This document shows positions 1 to 8,829 of a DNA stretch of 64,000 bases, piece after piece. Numbering within the stretch: the first letter of the stretch is position 1; each line of letters begins with the position of its first letter. The notes beneath the pieces are model-generated. The model was not told the origin of the DNA and searched no databases. It worked only from the letters and a program-made list of their open reading frames with translations. Position numbers and translations under genes: made by a program. This stretch comes from Mesorhizobium opportunistum WSM2075 (GTDB lineage Bacteria; Pseudomonadota; Alphaproteobacteria; Rhizobiales; Rhizobiaceae): the NCBI RefSeq assembly GCF_000176035.2, contig NC_015675.1, forward strand, positions 4,220,001-4,284,000. The letters run 5' to 3'.

Positions 1-136
1 GCGTTTCCAGGATGACGCTGAGCAACGGCATGCCGAGGCCGATGGCGATGCCGACGACGCTGATCGACGAGATCGCCGCCACCATCGGCAGCCAATGTAC
101 GCGTTCGTCGCCCTGTTGTTGGGTATCGACCGTCAT
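1..136 (-). CDS. MFS transporter, N-terminal fragment
   Basis: Reading from an ATG at 136 toward base 1 gives 45 codons that stay open to the window edge, so only the N-terminus is present. After a short polar start (MTVDTQQQGDERVHW) comes a hydrophobic, glycine-rich stretch containing GIAIGLGMPLLSVILE, which looks like the first membrane segment of a major facilitator carrier. The family is inferred from this one helix, and the substrate cannot be told. Confidence 0.5.
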   Translation of the reverse strand, partial: MTVDTQQQGDERVHWLPMVAAISSISVVGIAIGLGMPLLSVILET

Positions 137-169
137 GAGATGCTGAATACTCTGTCTTTTTGATCTTAG

Positions 170-216
170 GCAATTCCGGACGAAAACCGCGTCACGCTTT
201 TCCTGGAAGTGCTCTA
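170..216. repeat. Dispersed imperfect hairpin repeat, copy A
   Basis: Imperfect inverted repeat with arms near GCAATTCC..GAAAACCG and CTTTTCC.TGGAAGTGC. It runs into the TAG stop of the NUDIX gene. Its sequence closely matches the reverse complement of the element at 15478-15519 and shares a core with 55164-55206, so it belongs to one intergenic repeat family. Confidence 0.6.
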
Positions 217-954
217 GAGAAGTTCGCGGGTGAAGCGGTTGCCGACAAGCCGGTAGAAGGGGACGGAACCGCCCGGACGCAGCAGCGGATCATGGGCGAG
301 GCGCTTTTCCAGCTCGTCCAGGATCATTCGCGTGATGTCGGGGATGTCGGCTTCCCTTGCCTTGGCAAGCGGCAGCCAGACCAGTTCCTCGAGTTCGTTG
401 GTCGGGCCGCCGCCAGCCAATTCGACGGCGACATCGTCGCGCCAGGCGCTGAAGAAGCGCGTATCGAAGCGGCGCACCCGGTTGGGCGGGGTGATGGCCC
501 GCGCGATAAAGCGCAGCATGTCCAGGGAGGGCTGCACGCCATGTTCGGCAAAGCCTTGCCAATCGCGCCTGGCGGTGGCGAAGACGCCTTTACGGCCGAT
601 CAGCAGCCCGGCTTCCTCATAGGTCTCGCGGATCGCCGACAGGGCGATGGCGCGGGCGCGCGCCGCGCTCGTGCGACCGGGACCGGCAAGCAGCTTTGCT
701 TCCTGCTCAGCGTGCAACGCGGCGGCGACCGGGATGCGGCTGTCGGCAGGGTCGGTGCGGCCACCGGGAAAAACGAATTTTCCGGGCATGAAGGCATGGC
801 CGGCGTGGCGGCGGCCCATCAGCACCAGCACCTCATCGCCCTTGCGGTCGAGAAGGATCAGGGTCGCGGCATCGCGCGGACGTATCGGCCGATCGCTATG
901 GGCGACCATGCTCCGCTCGATCCCATCGACTTGCGCCTTGGTCATACCATCCAT
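214..954 (-). CDS. NUDIX hydrolase
   Basis: A 246-residue NUDIX-family hydrolase. The NUDIX helix shows as RETYEEAG near residue 110, and a long insert separates it from the upstream glycine motif (FPGG near residue 65), an arrangement seen in NUDT19-like enzymes. Family members cleave nucleoside diphosphates linked to another moiety; the substrate here is unknown. I chose the ATG at 954, with AGGTCG a few bases upstream; a GTG two codons earlier and an ATG at 945 are alternatives. It follows the DUF983 gene after 73 bases on the same strand and may be the last gene of the topA-rnr-DUF983 run. Confidence 0.85.
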   Translation of the reverse strand: MDGMTKAQVDGIERSMVAHSDRPIRPRDAATLILLDRKGDEVLVLMGRRHAGHAFMPGKFVFPGGRTDPADSRIPVAAALHAEQEAKLLAGPGRTSAARARAIALSAIRETYEEAGLLIGRKGVFATARRDWQGFAEHGVQPSLDMLRFIARAITPPNRVRRFDTRFFSAWRDDVAVELAGGGPTNELEELVWLPLAKAREADIPDITRMILDELEKRLAHDPLLRPGGSVPFYRLVGNRFTRELL

Positions 955-1027
955 GCGCACGACCTAGCGGAAACTTCTTGCATGCGAAAGTGGCCTTGAC
1001 CATTGGCGTATTGCGCCAGCCTGCACC

Positions 1028-1483
1028 TCAGGCCCCGGGATGCGGCTCGATTGCATCCTTTTCGCCACCGAATCCGTGCATATAGAACGCCCATTGCAGT
1101 CCGATGACGGCACCTTTGACAGGCTGCAGCAGCGCAACCGACAAAAGGATGGTCAAGGGCACCCAGATGACGATGTGCTGCCAGGTCGACAAGGTCGACG
1201 TCGCTTCCACACCCATGAAGGCACCGAGAATGATGTGGCCGACAATGACGATGACCAGATAGGCGGGCAGGTCGTCGGCGCGATGGTGGTGGATCTCCTC
1301 GCCGCAGACGCTGCAGGTCTCGACGGTCTTGGTGAAGCCGCGGAACAGCTTGCCTTCGCCGCAATTCGGGCAACGGCCCAGCAGGCCGCGCTTCATCGCC
1401 GTCCACAATGGGCGGGCAACGCGGCCCGAATGATGTTCGCCGCCGAAAACCTGTTCTTGCATCCCTAATTCTTTTGGCATCAT
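1028..1483 (-). CDS. DUF983 family membrane protein
   Basis: A 151-residue protein with the DUF983 layout: a short N-terminus, a zinc-ribbon-like pair (CPNC near residue 38 and CSVC near residue 57), a His-rich stretch (EEIHHHRADD), then two membrane helices. The family is widespread in alphaproteobacteria and its function is not established. The ATG at 1483 overlaps the TGA of rnr by four bases, so the two are probably translationally coupled. A second ATG follows directly at 1480. GGAGACG just upstream serves as ribosome binding site. Confidence 0.85.
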   Translation of the reverse strand: MMPKELGMQEQVFGGEHHSGRVARPLWTAMKRGLLGRCPNCGEGKLFRGFTKTVETCSVCGEEIHHHRADDLPAYLVIVIVGHIILGAFMGVEATSTLSTWQHIVIWVPLTILLSVALLQPVKGAVIGLQWAFYMHGFGGEKDAIEPHPGA

Positions 1484-3798
1484 CGTCTCCTGCCGCGCGA
1501 ACCCGGTCGCGATTGCGATGCGCGGGCGCGGCCCTTGGCCTTGTGAAACGACTTGACGGAGCCTGGCAGGGGCTTCGGGTCGGTCAACATCTCGAAGCGC
1601 ATCGCGCCGGCCATCGGTGCCACCTCGACGAGCCGGACCTCGACCCGATCCGCGAGCTGGTAGCCTTTACCCGAGCGTTCTCCAAACAGGGAGCGGGCCG
1701 CTTCGTCGTATATATAGTAATCGCCGCCCAGAGTTGACACCGGGATGAAACCATCGGCGCCATACTGCGGCAATTGGACAAATAGTCCCGATTTGGTGAC
1801 GCCGGAGATGCGGGCGTCGAAGCGGTCGTCGATGCGCTCGGCAAGATAGGCGGCGATCAGCCGGTCGACCGTATCGCGTTCGGCAGCCATTGCGCGGCGT
1901 TCCGTGCCGGAGATCAGCACAGCGACGTCTTCGAGCCGGGCTTCTTCGTCGCGCGTCAGCCCGCCCGGGCCGAGGCTGAGTGCGGCGATAAGTCCGCGAT
2001 GCACGATGAGGTCGGCATAGCGGCGGATCGGCGAGGTGAAATGGGCGTAGCGCCTGAGGTTCAGGCCGAAATGGCCGATATTCCCAGGCGAATATTCGGC
2101 CTGGCTCTGCGAACGCAGCACCACTTCGTTGACCAGCCCTTCATTGTCGGCGCCGCGCACGCGCTCCAGGATGCCGTTGAACTGGCTGGGCCGCATCTGC
2201 GCGCCGCGCGCCAGCGACAGCCCCAGCGTCTGCAGGAATTCGCGCAGCGATTCCTGCTTGGCGAGCGATGGCGCGTCGTGGACGCGATAGACCAGCGCCT
2301 GCTTCTTCGCCTCGAGCGACTCGGCGGCGGCGACATTGGCCTGGATCATGAATTCTTCGATGAGCTTGTGGGCATCGAGCCGTTCGGGCACGATGACGCG
2401 GTCGACCGTGCCGTCCGGCTTGAGCAGGATCTTGCGCTCCGGCAGGTCGAGTTCGAGCGGCTGGCGGCCGTCACGTCCGCGCTTCAGGATCGCATAGGCG
2501 TCCCACAGCGGCTTCAGCACCGTGTCGAGGATCGGGCCGGTCTTGCCGTCCGGCACGCCGTCGATCGCCGCCTGCGCCTGCGGGTAGGCGAGCTTCGCCG
2601 CCGATTTCATCATGATGCGATGGAAGGAGTGCCTGATCTTGTGGCCGTCGGCGGCGAAGGTCATGCGCACCGCCAGCGCCGGGCGGTCCTGGCCCTCGCG
2701 CAACGAACAGAGATCGTTGGAAATGCGTTCGGGCAGCATCGGCACGACGCGATCGGGGAAATAGACCGAATTGCCGCGCTTCAGCGCTTCGCGGTCGAGC
2801 GCAGTGCCATAGCGCACATAAGCGGCGACATCGGCGATCGCGACGGTGGCGATCACGCCGCCCGGATTCTTCTCATCGAGGTCCGGCGTGGCGAAGACGG
2901 CGTCGTCATGGTCCTTGGCGTCGGCCGGGTCGATGGTGACCAGCGGCAGGTCTCGCCAGTCCTCGCGGTGATCGAGCGTCGCCGGCTTGACGGCCTCGGA
3001 TTCGGCGATGACGTCGGCCGGGAAAATGTGGGGAATGTCGTGGGCGTGAATGGCGATCATCGAGACCGCCTTTTCGCTGGTCAGCGAACCCAGCACATTG
3101 AGCACCTTGGCGTGGGGCAGACCGTAGCGCGAGGCGCGCGCGGGCTCGACCTCAACCAGATCGCCGTTTTTGGCGCCGTTCTGGAATTCCTTGTCGACGA
3201 TCAGTTCCGGCTGGCGCCGTTCCACCGGTTCGATGCGAAAGGTGCCGTCCTTGAGCACGCGGAAGACGCCGAGAACGGCATCGGTGCGTTTCTCGAAGAT
3301 CTTCATCACCCTGCCGGTATAGGCAGGGCCGCCCAGGGCGACATTCGTCTCGTCGGCGGGAAAGGTCTTGGCCAGCACGCGGTCGCCGATGCCGGGCGCT
3401 GGTCCACCACCACTGCGCGACAGGCGGATGGAAACGATGGGCGGCGGTCCATTGGCCGTGTGTTCGATGGGACGCGCCAACAGCACGCCGTCGGCGTCAC
3501 GGTCGAAAATATCGAGGACCGTGACGTGGGGCAGGGCGCCGACGCGGGCCAGCCCCTTGCGCTCCTTGGTCAGGACACCTTCGTCCTGCAGGTCACGCAA
3601 AATGTCCTTCAGCCAGATGCGGTCGTCGCCGCGCAAGGCGAACGCCTTGGCGATGTCGCGCTTTCCGGCGCGATCGGGATTTTCGGCGATGTAGCGCAGG
3701 ATCTCGTCACGCGAGGGCCGGTAGTCGTCCTTGACCTTGGCCCTGGTGTCGGCGGTGCGCGGATCGCCGTGGCTTCTTCCGGTGATCTTGCGCGCCAC
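1480..3798 (-). CDS. rnr: Ribonuclease R
   Basis: A 772-residue exoribonuclease of the RNase II/R family, which degrades structured RNA 3' to 5'. An N-terminal winged-helix and cold-shock region leads to the RNB catalytic domain, whose acidic motif DPADAKDHDDAV lies near residue 290. An S1 RNA-binding domain sits near residues 655-740 and a basic tail ends the protein. Length fits the family. Translation starts at GTG 3798, six bases after the topA stop, with AGGATAGGA overlapping the end of topA, so it is very likely cotranscribed and coupled with topA. Confidence 0.95.
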   Translation of the reverse strand: MARKITGRSHGDPRTADTRAKVKDDYRPSRDEILRYIAENPDRAGKRDIAKAFALRGDDRIWLKDILRDLQDEGVLTKERKGLARVGALPHVTVLDIFDRDADGVLLARPIEHTANGPPPIVSIRLSRSGGGPAPGIGDRVLAKTFPADETNVALGGPAYTGRVMKIFEKRTDAVLGVFRVLKDGTFRIEPVERRQPELIVDKEFQNGAKNGDLVEVEPARASRYGLPHAKVLNVLGSLTSEKAVSMIAIHAHDIPHIFPADVIAESEAVKPATLDHREDWRDLPLVTIDPADAKDHDDAVFATPDLDEKNPGGVIATVAIADVAAYVRYGTALDREALKRGNSVYFPDRVVPMLPERISNDLCSLREGQDRPALAVRMTFAADGHKIRHSFHRIMMKSAAKLAYPQAQAAIDGVPDGKTGPILDTVLKPLWDAYAILKRGRDGRQPLELDLPERKILLKPDGTVDRVIVPERLDAHKLIEEFMIQANVAAAESLEAKKQALVYRVHDAPSLAKQESLREFLQTLGLSLARGAQMRPSQFNGILERVRGADNEGLVNEVVLRSQSQAEYSPGNIGHFGLNLRRYAHFTSPIRRYADLIVHRGLIAALSLGPGGLTRDEEARLEDVAVLISGTERRAMAAERDTVDRLIAAYLAERIDDRFDARISGVTKSGLFVQLPQYGADGFIPVSTLGGDYYIYDEAARSLFGERSGKGYQLADRVEVRLVEVAPMAGAMRFEMLTDPKPLPGSVKSFHKAKGRARASQSRPGSRGRRR

Positions 3799-3804
3799 GC
3801 CGTC

Positions 3805-6417
3805 CTATCCTTTTTTCTTCGCGGCCGGCTTCTTGGTCGCCGCTTTCTTGGTTGCCGGGGACGCTGCCTTGCGGAACGGCTTCTTGCCGCCGCCGCCCTT
3901 GGCTTCTCTCTCGGCGATCAGCGCCAGCGCATCCTCGATCGTCACCGATTGCGGATCCTTGCCCTTGGGCAGCGTGGCGTTGACCTTGCCGAAATTGACG
4001 TAAGGCCCGTATTTGCCGTCGCGAACGACGATCTTGCCACCGCCGTCCGGATGGTCGCCGAGCTCTTTCAAGGCAGCGGCGGTGCCGCCGTTGCGGCCGC
4101 CCTTGGCCTTCGATTGCTTCTCGGCAATCACGGTGACGGCGCGGTTGAGGCCGATCGAGAACACGTCCTCGATGCTGTCGACATTGGCGTAGGTGCCGTC
4201 ATGCAGCACGAACGGACCATAACGGCCGAGCCCGGCCGAGATCATCTTGCCAGATTCGGGATGTTTTCCCACATCGCGCGGCAATGACAGCAGTGCCAGC
4301 GCCTTTTCATGGTCGATGGATTCGGGTGTCCAACCCTTGGGCAGGCTGGAGCGCTTGGCTTCCTTGCCGTCGCCGCGCTGGATGTAGGGGCCGAAGCGGC
4401 CTGAGCGCAGCGTGATTTCCTCGGCCGTGTAAGGATCCTTGCCGAGCACCTTGGTGCCGTCCTCGCCGCCGCCATTCTCGCCATTCGGGTTGGCGGCGTC
4501 GCCGAGCTGGCGGGTGAAGGAGCATTCCGGATAGTTCGAACAGCCGACGAAAGCGCCGAACTTGCCGAGCTTGAGCGACAGATTGCCGGTGCCGCATTTC
4601 GGGCAGATGCGCGGGTTCGAGCCGTCTTCCCGCGCGGGAAACACCAGCGGCGCCAGTTCCTCGTTCAGCGCATCGAGCACGTCGGTGACGCGCAGTTCCT
4701 TGATATCAGCGACGGCGCCGGAAAAATCCTTCCAGAAGTCGCGCAGCACGTCCTTCCAGGCGAGCTTGCCGTCGGAAATCTCGTCGAGCTTTTCCTCGAG
4801 CGAGGCGGTGAAGTCGTATTCGACATAGCGCTCGAAGAAGCTTTCCAGGAAGGCGGACAGCAGGCGACCCTTGGCCTGCGGCACCAGCCGGCGCTTGTCG
4901 ATCGTGACATAGTCACGGTCTTCGAGCGTCTTCAGGATCGCGGTGTAGGTCGACGGGCGGCCGATGCCGAGCTCTTCCAGCTTTTTGATCAGCGTCGCCT
5001 CGGAGTAGCGAGGCGGCGGCTCGGTCGTGTGCTGGGTGGCGTTGATCGCCTGGCGGGCGAGCTGCTCGCCGACACGGATCTCGGGCAGGCGGCGGTTTTC
5101 CTCGTCCTCCGCGTCGTCTTCCTTCTGGTCGGTGTAGGCGGCGATGAAGCCGTCGAAGCGGACGACGGAACCGACGGCGCGAAGCTCGGCGGTGCGCGAG
5201 CCGTTTACCGCCTCGATCTCGACGGTGGTCCGCTCGATCTCGGCCGGCTGCATCTGGCTGGAGATGGCGCGCTTCCAGATCAGCTCATAGAGCCGCATCT
5301 GGTCGGAATCGAGGTACTGCCTGACCGATGCCGGGGTGCGCATGAAATCCGTCGGACGGATCGCCTCGTGCGCTTCCTGGGCGTTCTTGGCCTTTGTTGT
5401 GTAAACGCGCGGCTTTTCCGGCAGGTATTTCGGACCGAATTCCTTGGCGATCGCATCGCGGGCAGCGTCGATCGCTTCCGGCGCCATCTGCACGCCGTCG
5501 GTTCGCATATAGGTGATCAGGCCGGTGGTTTCGCCGCCGATCTCCATGCCTTCATAGAGCCGCTGCGCCACCTGCATGGTGCGGGTAGCGGAGAAGCCGA
5601 GGCCCGAAGAAGCCGCCTGTTGCAGCGTCGAGGTGGTGAAGGGCGGGCCCGGATTGCGCTTGGTCGGCTTGGCTTCGACGGACAGCGCCTTGAAGGCGGC
5701 CCCCTCGAGCATCGCCTTGACGTCGTCGGCCTGCGCCTTGTTGGAAATATCGAGCTTCTGCAGCTTCTTGCGCTCGAACGCGGTGAGCCGGGCTTCGAAA
5801 GCCTCGTTACGGGGCGTGCCGAGGATGGCGGCGATCTGCCAATATTCCTCGCGGATGAAGCGCTCGATCTCGGATTCGCGGTCGCAGACAAGGCGCAACG
5901 CCACCGACTGGACGCGGCCCGCCGAGCGGGCGCCCGGCAATTTGCGCCACAGAACCGGCGACAGCGTGAAGCCGACGAGATAATCGAGCGCCCGGCGGGC
6001 CAGATAGGCATCGACCAGCGGCGCATCGATCTGGCGCGGATTGGCCATCGCTTCCAGCACCGACGACTTGGTGATGGCGTTGAAGACGACACGGCTGACC
6101 GGCTTGTCCTTCAGCGCACGCTTCTGCTTCAGCACTTCCAGCACGTGCCAGGAGATGGCTTCGCCCTCGCGATCCGGGTCGGTGGCGAGGATCAGGCCAT
6201 CGGCATCCTTGACTGCCTTGGCGATGTCGGCGAGGCGCTTGCCCGAAGCGGTGTCGACCGCCCAGGACATGGCGAAATCCTCGTCCGGACGCACCGAGCC
6301 GTCCTTGGCCGGCAGATCGCGGACATGGCCGAACGAGGCCAGAACCTTGTAGTTCTTGCCGAGGTATTTGTTGATTGTCTTTGCCTTGGCCGGCGATTCG
6401 ACGACGACGACGTCCAT
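3805..6417 (-). CDS. topA: DNA topoisomerase I
   Basis: An 870-residue type IA topoisomerase that relaxes negative supercoils. The Toprim domain begins at once (VVVESPAKAKTI) and carries DPDREGEAISWH near residue 80. The catalytic tyrosine is in GLITYMRTDG near residue 304. One four-Cys zinc ribbon (CPKCGTG and CSNYPEC) lies near residues 602-633, followed by several topoisomerase C-terminal repeat modules and a Lys/Ala-rich tail (ATKKAATKKPAAKKKG). It heads the topA-rnr-DUF983 run. In many rhizobia dprA precedes topA; here the upstream 338 bases hold no clear gene. Confidence 0.97.
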   Translation of the reverse strand: MDVVVVESPAKAKTINKYLGKNYKVLASFGHVRDLPAKDGSVRPDEDFAMSWAVDTASGKRLADIAKAVKDADGLILATDPDREGEAISWHVLEVLKQKRALKDKPVSRVVFNAITKSSVLEAMANPRQIDAPLVDAYLARRALDYLVGFTLSPVLWRKLPGARSAGRVQSVALRLVCDRESEIERFIREEYWQIAAILGTPRNEAFEARLTAFERKKLQKLDISNKAQADDVKAMLEGAAFKALSVEAKPTKRNPGPPFTTSTLQQAASSGLGFSATRTMQVAQRLYEGMEIGGETTGLITYMRTDGVQMAPEAIDAARDAIAKEFGPKYLPEKPRVYTTKAKNAQEAHEAIRPTDFMRTPASVRQYLDSDQMRLYELIWKRAISSQMQPAEIERTTVEIEAVNGSRTAELRAVGSVVRFDGFIAAYTDQKEDDAEDEENRRLPEIRVGEQLARQAINATQHTTEPPPRYSEATLIKKLEELGIGRPSTYTAILKTLEDRDYVTIDKRRLVPQAKGRLLSAFLESFFERYVEYDFTASLEEKLDEISDGKLAWKDVLRDFWKDFSGAVADIKELRVTDVLDALNEELAPLVFPAREDGSNPRICPKCGTGNLSLKLGKFGAFVGCSNYPECSFTRQLGDAANPNGENGGGEDGTKVLGKDPYTAEEITLRSGRFGPYIQRGDGKEAKRSSLPKGWTPESIDHEKALALLSLPRDVGKHPESGKMISAGLGRYGPFVLHDGTYANVDSIEDVFSIGLNRAVTVIAEKQSKAKGGRNGGTAAALKELGDHPDGGGKIVVRDGKYGPYVNFGKVNATLPKGKDPQSVTIEDALALIAEREAKGGGGKKPFRKAASPATKKAATKKPAAKKKG

Positions 6418-6555
6418 GAGGTCTCTTATTCAGCTGTGATGCGCCAGAAGAATTCCGCTGCGCGCGACGAAATCTCGTTCCTGTTGCCGCTCACATGGCC
6501 GCGCTTTCGCATCCGGTCAAGGGGAAGCGCCCAAATTGCGGAGATGCCGGCAGCA

Positions 6556-6574
6556 ATACACTCTTAGAGTGTAT
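6556..6574. promoter_or_regulatory. 19-bp dyad, candidate operator
   Basis: ATACACTCT-T-AGAGTGTAT reads almost identically on both strands: nine-base arms around one central base. It lies about 140 bases upstream of topA and 34 bases before a small plus-strand reading frame. Arm length and AT-rich ends suit a dimeric repressor site. No family is assigned, and no T tract follows it, so a terminator is unlikely. Confidence 0.35.
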
Positions 6575-6607
6575 GGAGAAAATCACAGAATTGGCCGAGG
6601 AGAGACG

Positions 6608-6721
6608 ATGGTCGCAAATTGGCGAAAACGACCGGGCCTCGTTTCGATGAGTCGAGGAGTGCCGTCCTCGATCATGAGGCCGGCCGCCGGCGGTATCGAA
6701 GGATGCCCGGCGACCAGCTGA
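6608..6721 (+). CDS. Possible small protein, 37 aa
   Basis: A short frame starting at ATG 6608 with a good GAGGAGAG ribosome binding site at the right spacing. The product is basic, Pro/Gly/Ser-rich, with no recognisable motif (it starts MVANWRKRPGLV). The dyad at 6556-6574 lies just upstream. It could equally be a chance frame in the topA upstream region. Confidence 0.2.
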   Translation: MVANWRKRPGLVSMSRGVPSSIMRPAAGGIEGCPATS

Positions 6722-6755
6722 TGCCCCGCCAACAGGCGGGAAGCGGGAAGGAGGC

Positions 6756-7133
6756 TCAGTCGGCCTTGACGATGTGCCAGACGCCGGCGACACCGTCACC
6801 GCTCATGTCGCCAGCCTTCTTGTCCTTGACGAAGGTGTAGACCGGCTTGCCGTCATAGGCCCACATCTTGGTGCCGTCGGTGCGTTTGACAACGCTCCAT
6901 TCGTCGTCCGCCTTGGCGCTGGCCGCGGCCTTCAGCGGCGGCCAGTTGGCGGCGCATTTGTCGTAGCAGTTCGACTTGCCCTTGCTGTCCTTGTCATAAG
7001 TGTAAAGCGTCATGCCCTTGGCATCGGTGTAGATCTTGGTGCCGCCGACGTCGGCTTCCTTCCACGCCTCGGCGGCGAAGGATGCGGCGGTGCTGAGCAG
7101 AAGTGCGGCCAGCCCTGCGGTTATGATTTTCAT
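6756..7133 (-). CDS. Secreted COG4315-type repeat protein
   Basis: A 125-residue exported protein with a signal peptide (cleavage likely after AASFA). The mature part has two copies of the short 'secreted repeat' seen in COG4315 proteins: one around TLYTYDKDSKGKSNCYDKCAANWP, and one around KMWAYDGKPVYTFVKDKKAGDM. The two Cys of the first copy could form a disulfide. Function is unknown; the family is periplasmic or lipid-anchored. GGGAGG lies seven bases before the ATG. It appears monocistronic, with a weak hairpin downstream. Confidence 0.8.
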   Translation of the reverse strand: MKIITAGLAALLLSTAASFAAEAWKEADVGGTKIYTDAKGMTLYTYDKDSKGKSNCYDKCAANWPPLKAAASAKADDEWSVVKRTDGTKMWAYDGKPVYTFVKDKKAGDMSGDGVAGVWHIVKAD

Positions 7134-7414
7134 GGAAACCTCCCTGATATGTGGAGACGCGCGGGAAATCGCGGTCTCGTTGTGTCAACGCCTGCCGGCC
7201 GGAGGTTCTTCCCGAAAGGGCTTGTGGGACATCGGTAGCCGGGGCTTGGCTGCCTAGTAACAATTCCCTCGGTTCGGTCGTACTTAGTTGGGTGGGGTCA
7301 GGGAGATTGCCCGAACAGCGACTGGTTGCCACACATTGGTGATTGGCGCACAGGCCAGGGCTTCGCTATATCGGCGCCAAAACGGTATCGTCGCCGAAAC
7401 AGCAGGGCTTTGGA

Positions 7415-8161
7415 ATGGCATTGGACATCGGCTATGTCAGCGCGGTCGGGGCGGGCGCCATCTCGTTCCTGTCGCCGTGCGTGCTGCCGCTGGTGCCGCC
7501 CTATCTCTGCTACATGGCCGGCGTCTCGGTCGACGATTTTCGCGGCAATGCGGGTGCGACGGCGCGTGAAGGCACGCGCGGCGCGCTGCTCTACTCCTCG
7601 ATTGCCTTCGTGCTCGGTTTCTCGACCGTGTTCGTGGCACTCGGCGCCGGCGCCTCGACCATCGGCCGGCTGCTGCGCGTCTGGCAGGAGCCGCTGGCGA
7701 TGGGCGCTGGCGTGCTGATCATCCTGATGGGCCTGAATTTCCTCGGCATCCTGCGCATTCCGCTGTTGTCGCGCGAGGCGCGCTTCCAGTCGCAGGGCAA
7801 GCCGGCAAGCGCTGTCGCCGCCTATGTCATGGGACTGGCGTTTGCCTTCGGCTGGACACCTTGCATCGGCCCGGTGCTGGGGCCGATCCTGACGCTGGCC
7901 GGTGGGCGCGAAACCGTGGGCGAGGGCGCGCTGCTGCTCGCCGCCTATTCGCTTGGGCTTGGCATACCGTTCCTGATCGCGGCGCTGTTTTCCGGCGCCT
8001 TCATGCGTTTCCTCGGCAAATTCCGCGTCCATCTCGGCCGCGTCGAAAAGGCGATCGGCGCGCTGCTGGTCGTCGCCGGCGTGTTTTTCCTCACCGGTGG
8101 CGTGCAGGCCGTCTCCTACTGGTTGCTGGAGAATTTTCCGGTGCTCGGACGGCTGGGGTAG
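7415..8161 (+). CDS. ccdA: CcdA-type cytochrome c biogenesis protein
   Basis: A 248-residue membrane protein of the CcdA/DsbD transmembrane family, which carries reducing equivalents from cytoplasmic thioredoxin to periplasmic thiol partners. The two redox Cys are in FLSPCVLPLVPP (near residue 20) and GWTPCIGPVLGP (near residue 150), and about six hydrophobic helices are visible. I chose ATG 7415 because the protein then begins just ahead of the first helix and AGCAGGG lies upstream; an earlier in-frame start would add an unrelated polar leader. No thioredoxin-like partner gene lies next to it. Confidence 0.9.
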   Translation: MALDIGYVSAVGAGAISFLSPCVLPLVPPYLCYMAGVSVDDFRGNAGATAREGTRGALLYSSIAFVLGFSTVFVALGAGASTIGRLLRVWQEPLAMGAGVLIILMGLNFLGILRIPLLSREARFQSQGKPASAVAAYVMGLAFAFGWTPCIGPVLGPILTLAGGRETVGEGALLLAAYSLGLGIPFLIAALFSGAFMRFLGKFRVHLGRVEKAIGALLVVAGVFFLTGGVQAVSYWLLENFPVLGRLG

Positions 8162-8244
8162 TCCACTTCAGCACGGGAACGATGCATGGCGGCCTGCATT
8201 TGCAGTGCCATTGACCGACACTTTTTTCGAGCCGGGAGGCGAGA

Positions 8245-8682
8245 ATGGTAGCCAAGGCGGATGTGCGAAAGTTCTTCAAGGCCTATGAGAAGGTCTACAA
8301 TGACGCGATCGCCGACACCGTCGATCCCAACGACGTCGCGGACATGTATTCGGCTGGTTTTGTCTCGGTGACGCCGGCCGCGGTCATGGTCGGCGAGAAT
8401 GGCCAGCAGTTGAAGGCCATCATGAAAAAGGGTTTTGAGGCCTATCGTGCCCTCGGCAGCAAGAGGATGACCTGTAAGGATGTCTCTGTGACACCTATCG
8501 ACCAGGACCATTGCGTGGCTGAGGTAAGCTGGTCCGGTGATTATGAACGCAAGGACGGGAGTCCCGTGACCATCGACTTTGCGATCAACTATCTCGTCGA
8601 AAAGCGCGATGGCAAGCTGAAGGTGTTTGGCTGGATATCAGGCGACGAGCAGGCGGAATTCAGGAAACATGGCCTGTTGTAG
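8245..8682 (+). CDS. NTF2-like / SnoaL-like protein
   Basis: A 145-residue soluble protein with the alternating helix and sheet pattern of the NTF2-like fold: an N-terminal helix (VRKFFKAYEKVYND), a second helical block around residues 45-65, then strands such as DHCVAEVSWSGDYERKDG and INYLVEKRDGKLKVFGW. No catalytic residue set can be named. GGGAGGCGAG provides a strong ribosome binding site. It lies 83 bases after ccdA and could be read through from it, but no functional link is apparent. Confidence 0.7.
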   Translation: MVAKADVRKFFKAYEKVYNDAIADTVDPNDVADMYSAGFVSVTPAAVMVGENGQQLKAIMKKGFEAYRALGSKRMTCKDVSVTPIDQDHCVAEVSWSGDYERKDGSPVTIDFAINYLVEKRDGKLKVFGWISGDEQAEFRKHGLL

Positions 8683-8829
8683 GTGTGCTGACTGTCGGAT
8701 TCCGTCTCAAGCCCCGCTGATCAAGAGTCATCTGCTCCGCCATCTCACCGGAATTTAACCGCATTGGTCCAGCATGGCGCCACTGCTAGCATGTTTTGAT
8801 TCCCAACGCTTTCATATGGTTGTCCTTCC

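Larger units (their letters stand above)
6418..6755. other. Intergenic region upstream of topA
   Basis: 338 bases between topA and the secreted repeat protein gene (both minus strand), with no convincing gene. It should hold the topA promoter. It contains a 19-base near-perfect dyad (6556-6574), a 37-codon plus-strand reading frame at 6608-6721, and a small hairpin (CCCGCC / GGCGGG, 6725-6740) just 3' of the next minus-strand gene. Confidence 0.5.

Noticed and set aside
1999..4287. 762-codon open frame antisense to rnr and topA
   Set aside because: Spans two real genes on the other strand with no motif or ribosome binding site; a high-GC shadow frame.
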